Shown piece after piece: positions 1 to 8,352 of a stretch of 64,000 nucleotides of DNA. The notes beneath the pieces are model-generated. The model did not search any database. It saw only the letters and a list, made by a program, of their open reading frames with translations, and had not been told where the DNA came from. Position numbers and translations under genes: made by a program. The first letter of the stretch is position 1, and each line of letters opens with the position of its first letter. The DNA comes from Candidatus Poribacteria bacterium (GTDB lineage Bacteria; Poribacteria; WGA-4E; GCA-2687025): contig BPJZ01000014.1 in NCBI GenBank assembly GCA_026004875.1, positions 1 through 64,000 of the forward strand. The letters run 5' to 3'.

Positions 1-832
1 CGTATCCGTAAAAGTGCCGGTTGGCCGATCGGCCCCCCAGCAGCCAGCGATAGGTGATCAGGACTCGGTCCCCGGCGATCCATCCGCTCACTGGACGATG
101 GCAGCCAGCGATCAGCGTGAGCGCCGGCCCCTCCCAGGTAACGCCGTCGTCTACGCTGATCGCCTTGAGCGCTGGGAGCCCTAGCCGGGAGTTCTCCCGC
201 ATATAAGCGATCAGCGTTCCGTCCTGAGCTTCCAGGAGGGAGGCCTCGCAGGCGTGATAGCGCGCGTCGGCACAGATGGTCGCCTCTGTCCAGTGCTTCC
301 CGCCGTCCTGCGAGCGCCAAGCCGATTGGCCGAGCGTCCCGGTCTGGGGACGGCGGTAGTGGGTCGCGACGATCCAACTCCCCCGCTGAGTGACCAACAA
401 CCGGTCGGGGACGATCCCCCGGATCGGGGTCTCTTGGGGTCCGCTCCAGCTCTGGCCCTCGTCGGCGCTCAACCAGAAGAAGACTCGGCTTTCGTCGGTC
501 CGGGACTCTCCAGGAGGAACCGGATAGCCATCGCAGAGGAGATAGAGCCGTCCGTCCGGCAACTGCCCGATCCGAGGACAGTTCCACTTGAATAGAACGC
601 CGTCCTCGGCGCTGCTTTCGACGATCCGAACCGGCTCGGACCAGCTCTGGCCGCCGTCCTCGCTGCGGACCAGAGAAAGATGAGAAAAGTCCCGCGCCGA
701 ATGGGAGTCGCTCTCCCTATAGACACAAAGCAACGCCCCAGAGGGGGCCCGACACAAGTCCGGAAAGCAGGAGTAAATCCCCGCTCGCCGGACAACCGGG
801 ACGCTCGGCCACCCGTACTGGTTTTGTTCCAT
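1..832 (-). CDS. BNR/Asp-box (sialidase-fold) protein, C-terminus cut by window edge
   Basis: The reading frame opens at an ATG (complement of 830-832) and runs without a stop off the left edge, giving about 277 residues. Four Asp-box motifs (S-x-D-x-G-x-x-W type) are visible: SEDGGQSW near residue 57, SADEGQSW near 122, SQDGGKHW near 174 and SVDDGVTW near 225, the hallmark of six-bladed sialidase/BNR propellers. No signal peptide is seen, so it is probably cytoplasmic. It starts 9 bases after the apnO-like stop and has a GGCGGA ribosome site, so it is the last visible gene of the apionate operon. The fold is clear; the substrate is not. Sialic acid is unlikely given the plant-sugar context. 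Confidence 0.8.
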   Translation of the reverse strand, partial: MEQNQYGWPSVPVVRRAGIYSCFPDLCRAPSGALLCVYRESDSHSARDFSHLSLVRSEDGGQSWSEPVRIVESSAEDGVLFKWNCPRIGQLPDGRLYLLCDGYPVPPGESRTDESRVFFWLSADEGQSWSGPQETPIRGIVPDRLLVTQRGSWIVATHYRRPQTGTLGQSAWRSQDGGKHWTEATICADARYHACEASLLEAQDGTLIAYMRENSRLGLPALKAISVDDGVTWEGPALTLIAGCHRPVSGWIAGDRVLITYRWLLGGRSANRHFYGY

Positions 833-841
833 CGGATCCGC

Positions 842-1684
842 CTAAGTGGGAAGATCGCCAACGATCTTGGCGACGCTGGTTCGAATCGCCTCCGGGCTGA
901 AGACCCGCTCCTTCCAGTCGGGCTGGAAGAGCGTCTGCTTCGCCTCTTCGATCGCCTTTTTGGCCCCCATGGAGAACTCCCAGTTGATCTCATTAAAGAC
1001 GATGGCCAGTTCCACCTTGAGATGACCCAAAAGAAAGTCTCGAGCGGCGTCGGCAGGGACTCCCCGTCGGATCACCTCGTCCATCGCCTCCCGGATGACC
1101 GTCAGGCAGGTGGCGGCCACCGTCTCGACCAACGGCGGTTCCAAGAGGATCATCTGCTCCAAAGTTAGGCGATAGGACCTGGAGACGGGCCGAAACATCC
1201 GCTTGGCGATGTATTCGCCGACCGAGTAGGCCTTCTCAGGCCCCTGGATCAAAGCGCTCACGATCGCCTGCTTCGCGTATCCGTCGCCCCAGTAGTCCCG
1301 AATCGCCCGAGGGTCGGTCTCGTCGTGAAAGATCGGGGGGTGGGCCGGATGAGTGACAAAGTAGGCTACATCGCTCCGCTTAGGCAGCTTCCCGGCATAC
1401 GGCGCGGCAGGATCCAGAAAGATGGCCACGGCCCCGCGCCGCATGTGGGGCACCGCCTGGGCGGCCACCGAGCCGATCAGGTCGTCCCGAACGGCGAAGA
1501 TTGTCGCCACCGACTGGTGGACCGCACGCGCCAATGGAGTAGGCGTCAGCCCGCGCGAGCGGAGCTTCTCCTCCCCCTCCGGCGTCTCGACGTAAAAAAG
1601 ACGAAACTCCGGATCGCCTTTGAGCGCATTGGCGATCCGGGTCCCCATCGCGCCAGCGGCTCCTAATAGCGCCAAGGTGATCAT
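842..1684 (-). CDS. apnO: D-apionate oxidoisomerase-like protein (6-phosphogluconate dehydrogenase-type)
   Basis: This 280-residue protein has an N-terminal Rossmann fold (GAAGAMG, residues 8-14) and the C-terminal domain of the phosphogluconate dehydrogenase/ApnO group. Recognisable blocks include THPAHPPIFHDE near residue 111 and RREAMDE/ARDFLLGH-like segments further on. In the known pathway ApnO converts D-apionate to 3-oxo-isoapionate. The start is the ATG that overlaps the stop of the upstream hydrolase (ATGA), which implies translational coupling; a longer frame upstream exists but lies inside that gene. Assignment rests on remembered family sequence plus the neighbours (acid-sugar kinase, RuBisCO-like protein, lactonase). 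A different acid-sugar dehydrogenase is the alternative. Confidence 0.75.
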   Translation of the reverse strand: MITLALLGAAGAMGTRIANALKGDPEFRLFYVETPEGEEKLRSRGLTPTPLARAVHQSVATIFAVRDDLIGSVAAQAVPHMRRGAVAIFLDPAAPYAGKLPKRSDVAYFVTHPAHPPIFHDETDPRAIRDYWGDGYAKQAIVSALIQGPEKAYSVGEYIAKRMFRPVSRSYRLTLEQMILLEPPLVETVAATCLTVIREAMDEVIRRGVPADAARDFLLGHLKVELAIVFNEINWEFSMGAKKAIEEAKQTLFQPDWKERVFSPEAIRTSVAKIVGDLPT

Positions 1685-2517
1685 GGCTCTTCGGCTCCTT
1701 GGTTGAGTTCGCGGCGGAAAAACTCCAGCACCTTCCGATCCAGTCCGGGGATGTTCAGCGAATGGTCCGCCTCCGGAAAGGCGAGGAACTCCACCGGAAC
1801 ACCCGACCCCTTGAGGGCCTCGACCAGCAGAACGCTCTGATGGAACGGAACGATCTCGTCGCGCTCCCCGTGAATCACCAGAAACGGCGGACACTCCGAA
1901 CGGATGTAGGTGATCGGGTTGGCTTGTGCGACCCGATCCGGGTGCTCAGAGATCCGACCACCGATCAGCAACGACCAAGGCGAATCGGGAAGATCGGCCA
2001 ACGGCCCAAAGGTATGAGCGTCGTTCTGAAGGAAGTCGGTCGGACCGGCCATGTCGCAGACGGCCTGAACTGCGCTGGACTCCTCCAGGTGCTCCCCCCG
2101 GTCGAACTGACGCGTCCAGCCGGTGACGCCAACCAACGCGGCCAAGTGTCCGCCCGCGGAATGGCCGACTACTCCGATCCGCTCGGGATGGATTCCATAC
2201 TCCCCAGCGTGAGCCCGCAACCACCGAATCGCCGCCTTGCAGTCCTCAAGCTGCGCCGGAAAGATCGCTTCGTGGCTGAGGCGGTAGGAGATGCTAGCGA
2301 CAACAAACCCCTCTCCAGCAAAATGCCAGAAAGGACACGGGTCCTTATCGCCCCCCATCCAGGCCCCGCCGTGAATCCACACGATCAGCGGCTGCGGCCG
2401 CGACGGCAAAGGGACTGGAAGATATAGGTCTAGGCCGAGGTCCCGCTGAGGCGTCCGCCGAAAGCAGAGATCGGCTCGCTTCTCGATCCGGAGACCCTGC
2501 TCTCTCTGAGCGCTCAT
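1681..2517 (-). CDS. alpha/beta hydrolase, BD-FAE/acetylesterase type
   Basis: The 278-residue cytoplasmic esterase-fold protein shows the oxyanion-hole motif HGGAWMGG (residues 49-56), the nucleophile elbow GHSAGG (118-123, Ser120), a candidate acid Asp in HGERDEIVP and a C-terminal His in ADHSLN. This is the carbohydrate-esterase/hormone-sensitive-lipase style triad. It lies 34 bases after the kinase gene and overlaps the next gene by ATGA, so it is an operon member. No published apionate pathway step needs it. It may remove acetyl or other acyl groups from imported apiosyl fragments, which is inference. Confidence 0.8.
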   Translation of the reverse strand: MSAQREQGLRIEKRADLCFRRTPQRDLGLDLYLPVPLPSRPQPLIVWIHGGAWMGGDKDPCPFWHFAGEGFVVASISYRLSHEAIFPAQLEDCKAAIRWLRAHAGEYGIHPERIGVVGHSAGGHLAALVGVTGWTRQFDRGEHLEESSAVQAVCDMAGPTDFLQNDAHTFGPLADLPDSPWSLLIGGRISEHPDRVAQANPITYIRSECPPFLVIHGERDEIVPFHQSVLLVEALKGSGVPVEFLAFPEADHSLNIPGLDRKVLEFFRRELNQGAEEP

Positions 2518-2551
2518 GGTTTCGTCAGGTCCTTTCTCTCAGCCGTGTCTT

Positions 2552-3949
2552 TCAGCCGTGCCGGAAGCGCGGCCTTCCGGCGCGAATGTCTCCCAGCAGC
2601 TCTGCCCATCCGACCTGCCCTCCCTTAAAGAGAATCTCCAAGCCGTCTACGCTCGAATCGTCCGCGTAGGCCCGACAGATCGGTGACCCAGGGGCGATCG
2701 GAGCGAGCATCGTCAACGCTCGGAGACCAAGCTCCTGCGCTGTATAGTAGGACGTGTCCCCACCGGTGACTACCCAACGACGAACCGGCTCGGCTTCCAG
2801 AATCGCTCGGGCCAGCCGTCCCAAAGCCCGACCGAGCAGCTCCGCCGCCCGATGGGGAGGCAGCCCATGGGCAGCCAATCGGTCACGTGTCTGCTCAATC
2901 CGGAGATCGTTTGGTCCACGCGCCGTGTGGAGCACCACGCTCCTTCCTTTTCTCAGAAAGGAGACCGCCGCAGTTGCCGCCGCCTGCAGCGTCTTCCCTT
3001 CCGTCGCAGGGTCCACCAGCAACGGAGTTTCTAGAGGAATCTCCTCAAAACCCTCCGTCAGCGCCGTACCGACCTGCCGATCGGTGACCGGCGAGCAGCT
3101 CCCCGAGAGGACGACTATCCGATCGACCGGCTCGGCCACCGGTCGAGACAAGCTCTCCGGCAACGTTCCGCTCGCCCGCCAGTAGGTCGTCAGCGCGTAC
3201 TCCACGCCCGAAGAGCCAACGACAAGCAACGGACCCGACCGCTCGGCCTCCTGGAAGAGCAAACGGCCTACGGCCAGAAGGTGTTCCGGATAGAGGGTGT
3301 CCAAAAGAAGCGCCCTTGGACGTCGCTCCCAGAGTGCAGCCCAGTGTCGGTCCTGTGCCGGTTCCGGCTCGGCCAGGCGCAGCACGTCAAAGAGGGCGAC
3401 CGCTTCGGTCGGGTTCACCCGCTCGCTGAACTGCTCCGCTAGATGATAACGGAGGTCGCTTTCCCGCATTGGGGTCACCGGATGGCGGCTCATCGTCGGG
3501 TGGCGATCCAGACGGAACGGCTCGCTATCCAGCCCCGAACGGGCAAAGAGGTTGCCGAAGACACAGTAGCGGCCAAGCACCGGCGCCCCGACGACGATCG
3601 GGACCGGGTGCCTTCCAAAGGCCTCCCGACCAAGCTCCAGCGCTCGACCGATGCTCCCCACCTCCGGCGAGGAATCGAAGGTGGAACAGACCTTGTAATG
3701 AACGATCGGCGCGCCCCACCCCCGCAGTTGCTCGAAGACCGGCGGCAGGTGCGCCCCCATCTCTTCCGGTGTCATCGCTCGGCTGGAACCGGCAATCCCC
3801 ATCGCCCGGACCCCCGGGAACCGCCGTTGCCATTCCGCCGTCGGAAGCCCCAAGAACAGCACCGTCGGCACCCCCGCAAGGGCGAGCGCCTCCATCGCGT
3901 CGGTGGAACCGGTGAAGTCGTCGCCGTAAAAGCTCAGCAGCAAACTCAT
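2552..3949 (-). CDS. oiaK: four-carbon acid sugar kinase (DUF1537), probable 3-oxo-isoapionate kinase
   Basis: The 465-residue protein has the two-domain DUF1537 layout. The N-terminal substrate domain begins with YGDDFTGSTD (residues 8-17), and the C-terminal nucleotide-binding domain has GGDTS (396-400) and a following FKGGQVG stretch. DUF1537 kinases phosphorylate four-carbon and branched acid sugars; in apionate catabolism OiaK makes 3-oxo-isoapionate 4-phosphate, the substrate of a RuBisCO-like protein. The ATG at 3949 overlaps the stop of the RuBisCO-like gene (ATGA), and the frame's upstream extension lies inside that gene, so the short start is chosen. Family assignment is firm; the exact substrate follows from the neighbours. 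Confidence 0.87.
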   Translation of the reverse strand: MSLLLSFYGDDFTGSTDAMEALALAGVPTVLFLGLPTAEWQRRFPGVRAMGIAGSSRAMTPEEMGAHLPPVFEQLRGWGAPIVHYKVCSTFDSSPEVGSIGRALELGREAFGRHPVPIVVGAPVLGRYCVFGNLFARSGLDSEPFRLDRHPTMSRHPVTPMRESDLRYHLAEQFSERVNPTEAVALFDVLRLAEPEPAQDRHWAALWERRPRALLLDTLYPEHLLAVGRLLFQEAERSGPLLVVGSSGVEYALTTYWRASGTLPESLSRPVAEPVDRIVVLSGSCSPVTDRQVGTALTEGFEEIPLETPLLVDPATEGKTLQAAATAAVSFLRKGRSVVLHTARGPNDLRIEQTRDRLAAHGLPPHRAAELLGRALGRLARAILEAEPVRRWVVTGGDTSYYTAQELGLRALTMLAPIAPGSPICRAYADDSSVDGLEILFKGGQVGWAELLGDIRAGRPRFRHG

Positions 3950-5208
3950 TCCCTCGTCCCAAATCGGCGCAGCGCCTCGGCTAGCTCCGGATGGGTGCGA
4001 GCGTACTCCTCCAGCGGAATCCCCCCAACGGCAGCCTCCCAAGCCTGTCGAATGGCTCGGACGCCCGATGCAGGACCGCCCGGATGGGCCATGATCCCCC
4101 CTCCGGCCAGGTACATCAGGTCCACCGTCTGGGTCTGGCGATAGGTCTCCGGAGCCTGACCGCCCCACTGCCCGGAGGAGACCACCGGCATGGCACAGTC
4201 CGAATCCCGAAAGATCGGCGTCAAGCAGGCTCGAATCGAGCGGACGACCGACTCGTTCGGCTCCCAGAACTTGTTGTCCAGCCCGTTCACGTGCAGGTGG
4301 TCCACGCCCAGCAGTCGCCAGAGCTTCTGATAGACGCGAAACTCCATCCCCAGAAGCTCGCAGCGAGTCCACATGCCCCACCCGTTCCGGTGGCCGTGGA
4401 TCGGCAACGCGGCCCGCTGGCGAAGGTAGTGAACCCCCGCCCATCCGACGCTGTTCAGGCTGACCATCACGCAGGTGCCCCCCAGCGCATACACCAGATC
4501 GTGGTGGCGCATCATCGCGTCTAAATCGTCGGTGATGTTCAGCGCAACCATGACCCGCTTTCCGGTTCGATCGGCATGCTCGTGAACCGCTCGGAGAACG
4601 GCTCGGGCGCGCTCGGCAAAGGGAGAGTGGGGCGAGTTGGCCTGCAGCTCGTCGTCCTTGATGAAGTCGATCCCAGCCTCGGCCAGCTCTTGGACCAGCC
4701 GGGCCGTCTGCTCTGGAGTCAACCCAACGCTGGGCTTGACGATCGTCCCGATCACCGGGCGATCGAAGACGCCGGTCAGCTCCCGAGTGCCCGCCACGCC
4801 AAACTGCGGACCCGCATAGGCCCGGCCGTAAGCCTCGGGAAGCTCGAGATCCACCAGCCGCAGGCCGGAAAGCTCCTTAAGCTCATAAAGATTCCCCGCG
4901 ACGGTCGCCAACAGCGTCGGGAGGTTGGTCCCGACATTCTCAAAGGGGAAGGCGATCCGTACCTCTCCCCGGCGGAACCTCTGCGCCACGTTGGGGTACC
5001 GCGCCCCCAGGAGCGTTGGACAGTCAACCTCCCCCAAGGGACGAACCGACTCCACCCGCGCCCGGTGCCGCTCCCGGAGCTCTGCGGTCTCCCCAGGAAC
5101 GGCAACAAAGGTTCCCGAAGACTGCTCCCCGGCAATCGCTTCAGCGGCCTCCTCCAACGAAAGCGGCGTCTCGACCCAGTAGGTCGCCCGAATCCATTCC
5201 TCGCCCAT
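3946..5208 (-). CDS. RuBisCO-like protein, probable 3-oxo-isoapionate-4-phosphate decarboxylase or transcarboxylase/hydrolase
   Basis: The protein is 420 residues and spans both RuBisCO large-subunit domains. Equivalents of catalytic residues are visible with conserved spacing: E28 and T33 (E60, T65), N106 (N123), K158 (K175), K184-D185-D186-E187 (carbamylated K201 and metal ligands D203/E204), H273-R274 (H294-R295), H306 (H327), K313 (loop-6 K334), S345 (S379) and GGG 369-371 (phosphate loop). W66 is replaced by F34. Within an operon holding a DUF1537 kinase, an ApnO-like and an ApnL-like protein, this fits OiaX (decarboxylase to L-erythrulose 1-phosphate) or OiaT (to glycolate and 3-phosphoglycerate). 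Sequence alone does not separate these for me. Starts 5 bases after the dehydrogenase gene. Confidence 0.88.
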   Translation of the reverse strand: MGEEWIRATYWVETPLSLEEAAEAIAGEQSSGTFVAVPGETAELRERHRARVESVRPLGEVDCPTLLGARYPNVAQRFRRGEVRIAFPFENVGTNLPTLLATVAGNLYELKELSGLRLVDLELPEAYGRAYAGPQFGVAGTRELTGVFDRPVIGTIVKPSVGLTPEQTARLVQELAEAGIDFIKDDELQANSPHSPFAERARAVLRAVHEHADRTGKRVMVALNITDDLDAMMRHHDLVYALGGTCVMVSLNSVGWAGVHYLRQRAALPIHGHRNGWGMWTRCELLGMEFRVYQKLWRLLGVDHLHVNGLDNKFWEPNESVVRSIRACLTPIFRDSDCAMPVVSSGQWGGQAPETYRQTQTVDLMYLAGGGIMAHPGGPASGVRAIRQAWEAAVGGIPLEEYARTHPELAEALRRFGTRE

Positions 5209-5213
5209 GCCCC

Positions 5214-6251
5214 TTACGTCTCCTCAAAGTGCAGCACCCGATCCTCGCGGGCCGAGTCGTACGCGCCAAAGAAAAGCCGAGCCGTCTTGAGGTTGTCCGC
5301 CCCGTCCGTCTCCGGCAGCCCGCCCGTCTGGAGCGCCCGCAGCAGATCCCGATGACAATCGACAATGCTGGCATGGATGAGCCCGTAGTCCGGATCGGCC
5401 CAGGCGTAGCGCGGCGGCGGATAGCGGCGCGCAAACGTCCCCTCCTCCGTCGTCAGCCGAACCCAGTAGTCCGGGCCAAGCTCGATCGAACCCCGCTCCC
5501 CTTCGATCAGAAGAAAGGTCTCTGGAAATCGCTCCCGTTCTAATCGGCTCGCGTAGCTCATCTCACAAACGACCGTTGTCCCTGTCGCCCCCATCCGCAT
5601 CATCACGGTGGCCACGTCCTCGCCTCGAATGTCGGGATGGACTCGATGAATCTGGCAGTAAAGGCTCCGCGCCTCTCCAAAGAGGAACCGGGCCACGTCG
5701 AGAATGTGGCTGCCGATATCCGTCAGGATGAACTGATCCAGCTCCTTTAAAAACGGCTGGTTCTCAAAAACGGGAAAGCTGCAGGAGTACTGAATCCGCC
5801 CCCGGAAGACGCGCCCGATCCGCCGCTCGTTCAAAAGTCGCTTCACCTCCCGAAGGGGACGCTGCCAACGCCAGTTCTCATGGATGAAGAACGGCACTCC
5901 CGCCTCCCGACAGACCTGCACCATCCGCTCGGCCAGCTCTAAGTTAGGTGCAATCGGCTTCTGACAGATGACCGGAACCCGATGCTCCGCCGCTAAGAAG
6001 ACAAACCGCGGATGAGTGTCCACGTCGGTGACGATGTCCACAAAATCGGGCCGCTCTTGGCGGATCAACCGCTCAGGATCGTCGTAAACGGCCGGAATAC
6101 CGAACTCTTCGGCGAGCCGCTCCGCCTTCTCCCGAGTGCGATTATAGAGGGCGACTAACTCAACGCCCTCCAGCTCCTTCCAGCCGGCAATCTGATACCG
6201 GGCCCAAAACCCAGCTCCAAAGATCGCCCCCCGTAACGTCCGATCGGCCAT
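5214..6251 (-). CDS. apsD: Gfo/Idh/MocA oxidoreductase, probable D-apiose dehydrogenase
   Basis: The 345-residue NAD(P)-dependent oxidoreductase has an N-terminal Rossmann motif FGAGFWAR (residues 11-18), the family EKP-type motif as CQKP (96-99, catalytic Lys98) and HENWRWQ (124-130) in the substrate region. Known ApsD enzymes belong to this family and oxidise D-apiose at C1 to the lactone. The gene sits 6 bases downstream of the lactonase-like gene and 5 bases upstream of the RuBisCO-like gene, exactly where an apiose-to-apionolactone step is wanted. Family is certain; the apiose substrate is inferred from the operon. Confidence 0.82.
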   Translation of the reverse strand: MADRTLRGAIFGAGFWARYQIAGWKELEGVELVALYNRTREKAERLAEEFGIPAVYDDPERLIRQERPDFVDIVTDVDTHPRFVFLAAEHRVPVICQKPIAPNLELAERMVQVCREAGVPFFIHENWRWQRPLREVKRLLNERRIGRVFRGRIQYSCSFPVFENQPFLKELDQFILTDIGSHILDVARFLFGEARSLYCQIHRVHPDIRGEDVATVMMRMGATGTTVVCEMSYASRLERERFPETFLLIEGERGSIELGPDYWVRLTTEEGTFARRYPPPRYAWADPDYGLIHASIVDCHRDLLRALQTGGLPETDGADNLKTARLFFGAYDSAREDRVLHFEET

Positions 6252-6257
6252 TGCCTC

Positions 6258-8228
6258 CTATCCTTCCTGAATCCAGTCCAACCGCGCAATCCCGTAGGGG
6301 AGCAGCTCCAGCGTAAGCCGCCCTCCTCGAGCTGGAACCTCTTGAGGAGACCGCTCCCGCTCCGCCTCAGGGGCGGCCATCGCCGACTCGGCGTTCCGTT
6401 CGTCCAGTGTCTTCAAGAGTAGCCGCCCCTCCAACCCTTCAGCCCGCAAAACGATCGTCTGGGGCTCGAAGGTCAGGTTGGCGATTAGAACGCGGCGCCA
6501 GCCCTCTTTCTCCAGGGCCAGCGCCGCAAAACTCAGCGGATCGGAAACGCGAATCGCAAGCCCGGACGCTCCGGCAAACTCCCCCACATCCGCAAAAACG
6601 TGGTACATCGGGAAAACCCCACCAGGAATTGAAGGAAACCGCTCCGGCAGCGGAGAGCCCGCCTCCGTTTCCATCACACCGCGCCAGCCGGTCGTCTCGT
6701 AGTAGGTTACCGAGGCGACGCCGCCGGAGGTTACCGCAGCAAGGCTGCCTAACGTCCAACCGGCGCCGAGCAGCGACATCTGCCGCGCGTCCACCTGGCT
6801 GGGAAGCTCCCCTTCCTCCGGTTCCGGCTCCGGTCCGGTGGCGTTGGGGTTGAAGCGGGGCCGAAGCGTGATCGGCGTGATCACAACCGGGAGGTCGTCC
6901 AGGAATGTCCTGGCGCTTCGGATCGTCTCCGCCTGCATCGGCAGCGTCTCCACCAACGAGGCGTTGTCAAAGGCGTGCACCTGCGGGTTGATCGAGTAGC
7001 AGGCGAAGTCGTAAGAGTCCAACTCCTGGGGCCGATTGCGGTTCAGTTCGGTGAAGTACGCGTTCGTCCCTCCGCCGACCGGCACCGAGGGATCAAAGTC
7101 GGCCAGCGCCCGTTGCGCCAGCCGCACCCAGCGGTCTTCAGTGGCCTTCTCCGACTCGTGAAAGACAAGGAACCGCACGACGTGTGGACGAACGCGCTCC
7201 AGCTCCTGAATCAAGTCCTCCAATTGACGCACGGGCGATTCGCTCAGAAAAAAGGCCACCTCCAGGCCGGCCCCAAGCGTCTCCGCCTCGCGCCAGGCCC
7301 GTTCCAGCCTTCGGGCATAGGAGGGATCGGATAGACACAGATCCACCCGAAGATGGCTTAAATGGAGCCGCCGAAGGCGGTCCACCTCCCGCGCGCTCAA
7401 CGGCTGCCCGTGCGAGGCGATTCCCAGCCCAATCGGGGGAAGGGGAAAACTCTGGGCCGGGTCGAGCACCACCTCTCCAGGCCCTTCTGAAGGCGGAGGC
7501 AAAGCCCGCCAGCCCTCCAGAGCTCCCAACAGCCGAACGGTCACCCGCTGTTGAATCCGCGTGCCCGCCGGGACTTCGACGGGAAAGGGAAGCGCCAACG
7601 GCGTGCAGTAGGTCTTAAACGAAGCGTCCGTCCAGTTCCGTTGGTCCTCCATCTCGAAGACGTCGCCCTCCAAGCGAACTTCAGCCCAAAGCCCCGGCGC
7701 CACCTCGTGGGCAATGGCCCGAATCTCAAAAAACGGCTGATGGGGCGAAATGAACTCGGGAAATCGCGACTCCTCGACCGATCCGTCGGTGTGCATCACT
7801 CGGCAGGCCGAACCGGCGCACTCTGCAGGATGAAGGACACAAAACCCGATCCGATTCCGGCGAAAGGTGGAACGCGCCTCCCCATCCATTGAGAATTGAA
7901 CCGTTCCGTCCGGTTCCCCGAGAATCTCTCCGCGCCAGAAGAAGTGAATCTCTCGCCGCCGACAGATCACCTCAAAGGAGAGCCGAAATGAATCCTCCCC
8001 CTCCTCGACGCGCAGGCGTTCGAGATGAGGCGGCACCGTGTCCCAATTGGCGTCCCGGACGGCAACGTAAAGACCTCGCAGAACCTCTACCGAGCCGACC
8101 CGAAGGTAACGAAGAAAGGCCCAGTCCGGCTCAAAGACCATCCGCATCGGCCCAGCTTGTAGAAAGATGCGCTCTGCAGGGGGGTCCGGCGTTCCGTCGT
8201 ACAGGACCAACGGCGAAAGGGTACGCAT
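6258..8228 (-). CDS. apnL: D-apionolactonase-like protein
   Basis: First gene of the operon, 656 residues, no signal peptide. It has an N-terminal beta domain (to about residue 240, including QRNWTDASFKTY), a central segment resembling a clan-A TIM barrel (about 255-570) and a C-terminal beta domain. Length and the QRNWTDASFKTY block match my memory of ApnL lactonases, which open D-apionolactone to D-apionate. The position ahead of a Gfo/Idh/MocA dehydrogenase and a RuBisCO-like/DUF1537 pair supports this. The alternative is an uncharacterised glycoside hydrolase-like protein. The leader 8229-8352 holds its promoter. Confidence 0.75.
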   Translation of the reverse strand: MRTLSPLVLYDGTPDPPAERIFLQAGPMRMVFEPDWAFLRYLRVGSVEVLRGLYVAVRDANWDTVPPHLERLRVEEGEDSFRLSFEVICRRREIHFFWRGEILGEPDGTVQFSMDGEARSTFRRNRIGFCVLHPAECAGSACRVMHTDGSVEESRFPEFISPHQPFFEIRAIAHEVAPGLWAEVRLEGDVFEMEDQRNWTDASFKTYCTPLALPFPVEVPAGTRIQQRVTVRLLGALEGWRALPPPSEGPGEVVLDPAQSFPLPPIGLGIASHGQPLSAREVDRLRRLHLSHLRVDLCLSDPSYARRLERAWREAETLGAGLEVAFFLSESPVRQLEDLIQELERVRPHVVRFLVFHESEKATEDRWVRLAQRALADFDPSVPVGGGTNAYFTELNRNRPQELDSYDFACYSINPQVHAFDNASLVETLPMQAETIRSARTFLDDLPVVITPITLRPRFNPNATGPEPEPEEGELPSQVDARQMSLLGAGWTLGSLAAVTSGGVASVTYYETTGWRGVMETEAGSPLPERFPSIPGGVFPMYHVFADVGEFAGASGLAIRVSDPLSFAALALEKEGWRRVLIANLTFEPQTIVLRAEGLEGRLLLKTLDERNAESAMAAPEAERERSPQEVPARGGRLTLELLPYGIARLDWIQEG

Positions 8229-8352
8229 CGGGCCGCTCCTCAGTTGGGTGAAGCTACCGCCACTTCAGAACCCCCGTGTCAGAAACGGGGGCCTTTGCTA
8301 ATATCTTGACACGGAGAACGACTGCCTTCAACGAGGCAAAGAGTCAGCGAAG
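8229..8352. promoter_or_regulatory. divergent promoter region with perfect inverted repeat
   Basis: This 124-base gap separates the apionate operon (leftward) from the rightward gene at 8353. A perfect 7-base inverted repeat, CCCCCGT (8271-8277) and ACGGGGG (8285-8291) with a 7-base spacer, lies between the candidate leftward promoter and the apnL start, where an operator would act on the operon. A TTGACA box sits at 8306-8311 on the plus strand and TTGAAG (complement of 8326-8331) on the minus strand, but neither has a convincing -10 partner. Which regulator binds is unknown; none is encoded nearby. Confidence 0.45.

Noticed and set aside
469-1168. Open frames on both strands over the first kilobase
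   Set aside because: They are out-of-frame shadows of the Asp-box protein and the apnO-like gene; no ribosome sites or recognisable motifs.
3946-5208. Bona fide carbon-fixing RuBisCO
   Set aside because: Length (420), absence of rbcS or Calvin-cycle genes and the acid-sugar operon context argue for a form IV-like role, despite conserved active-site residues.
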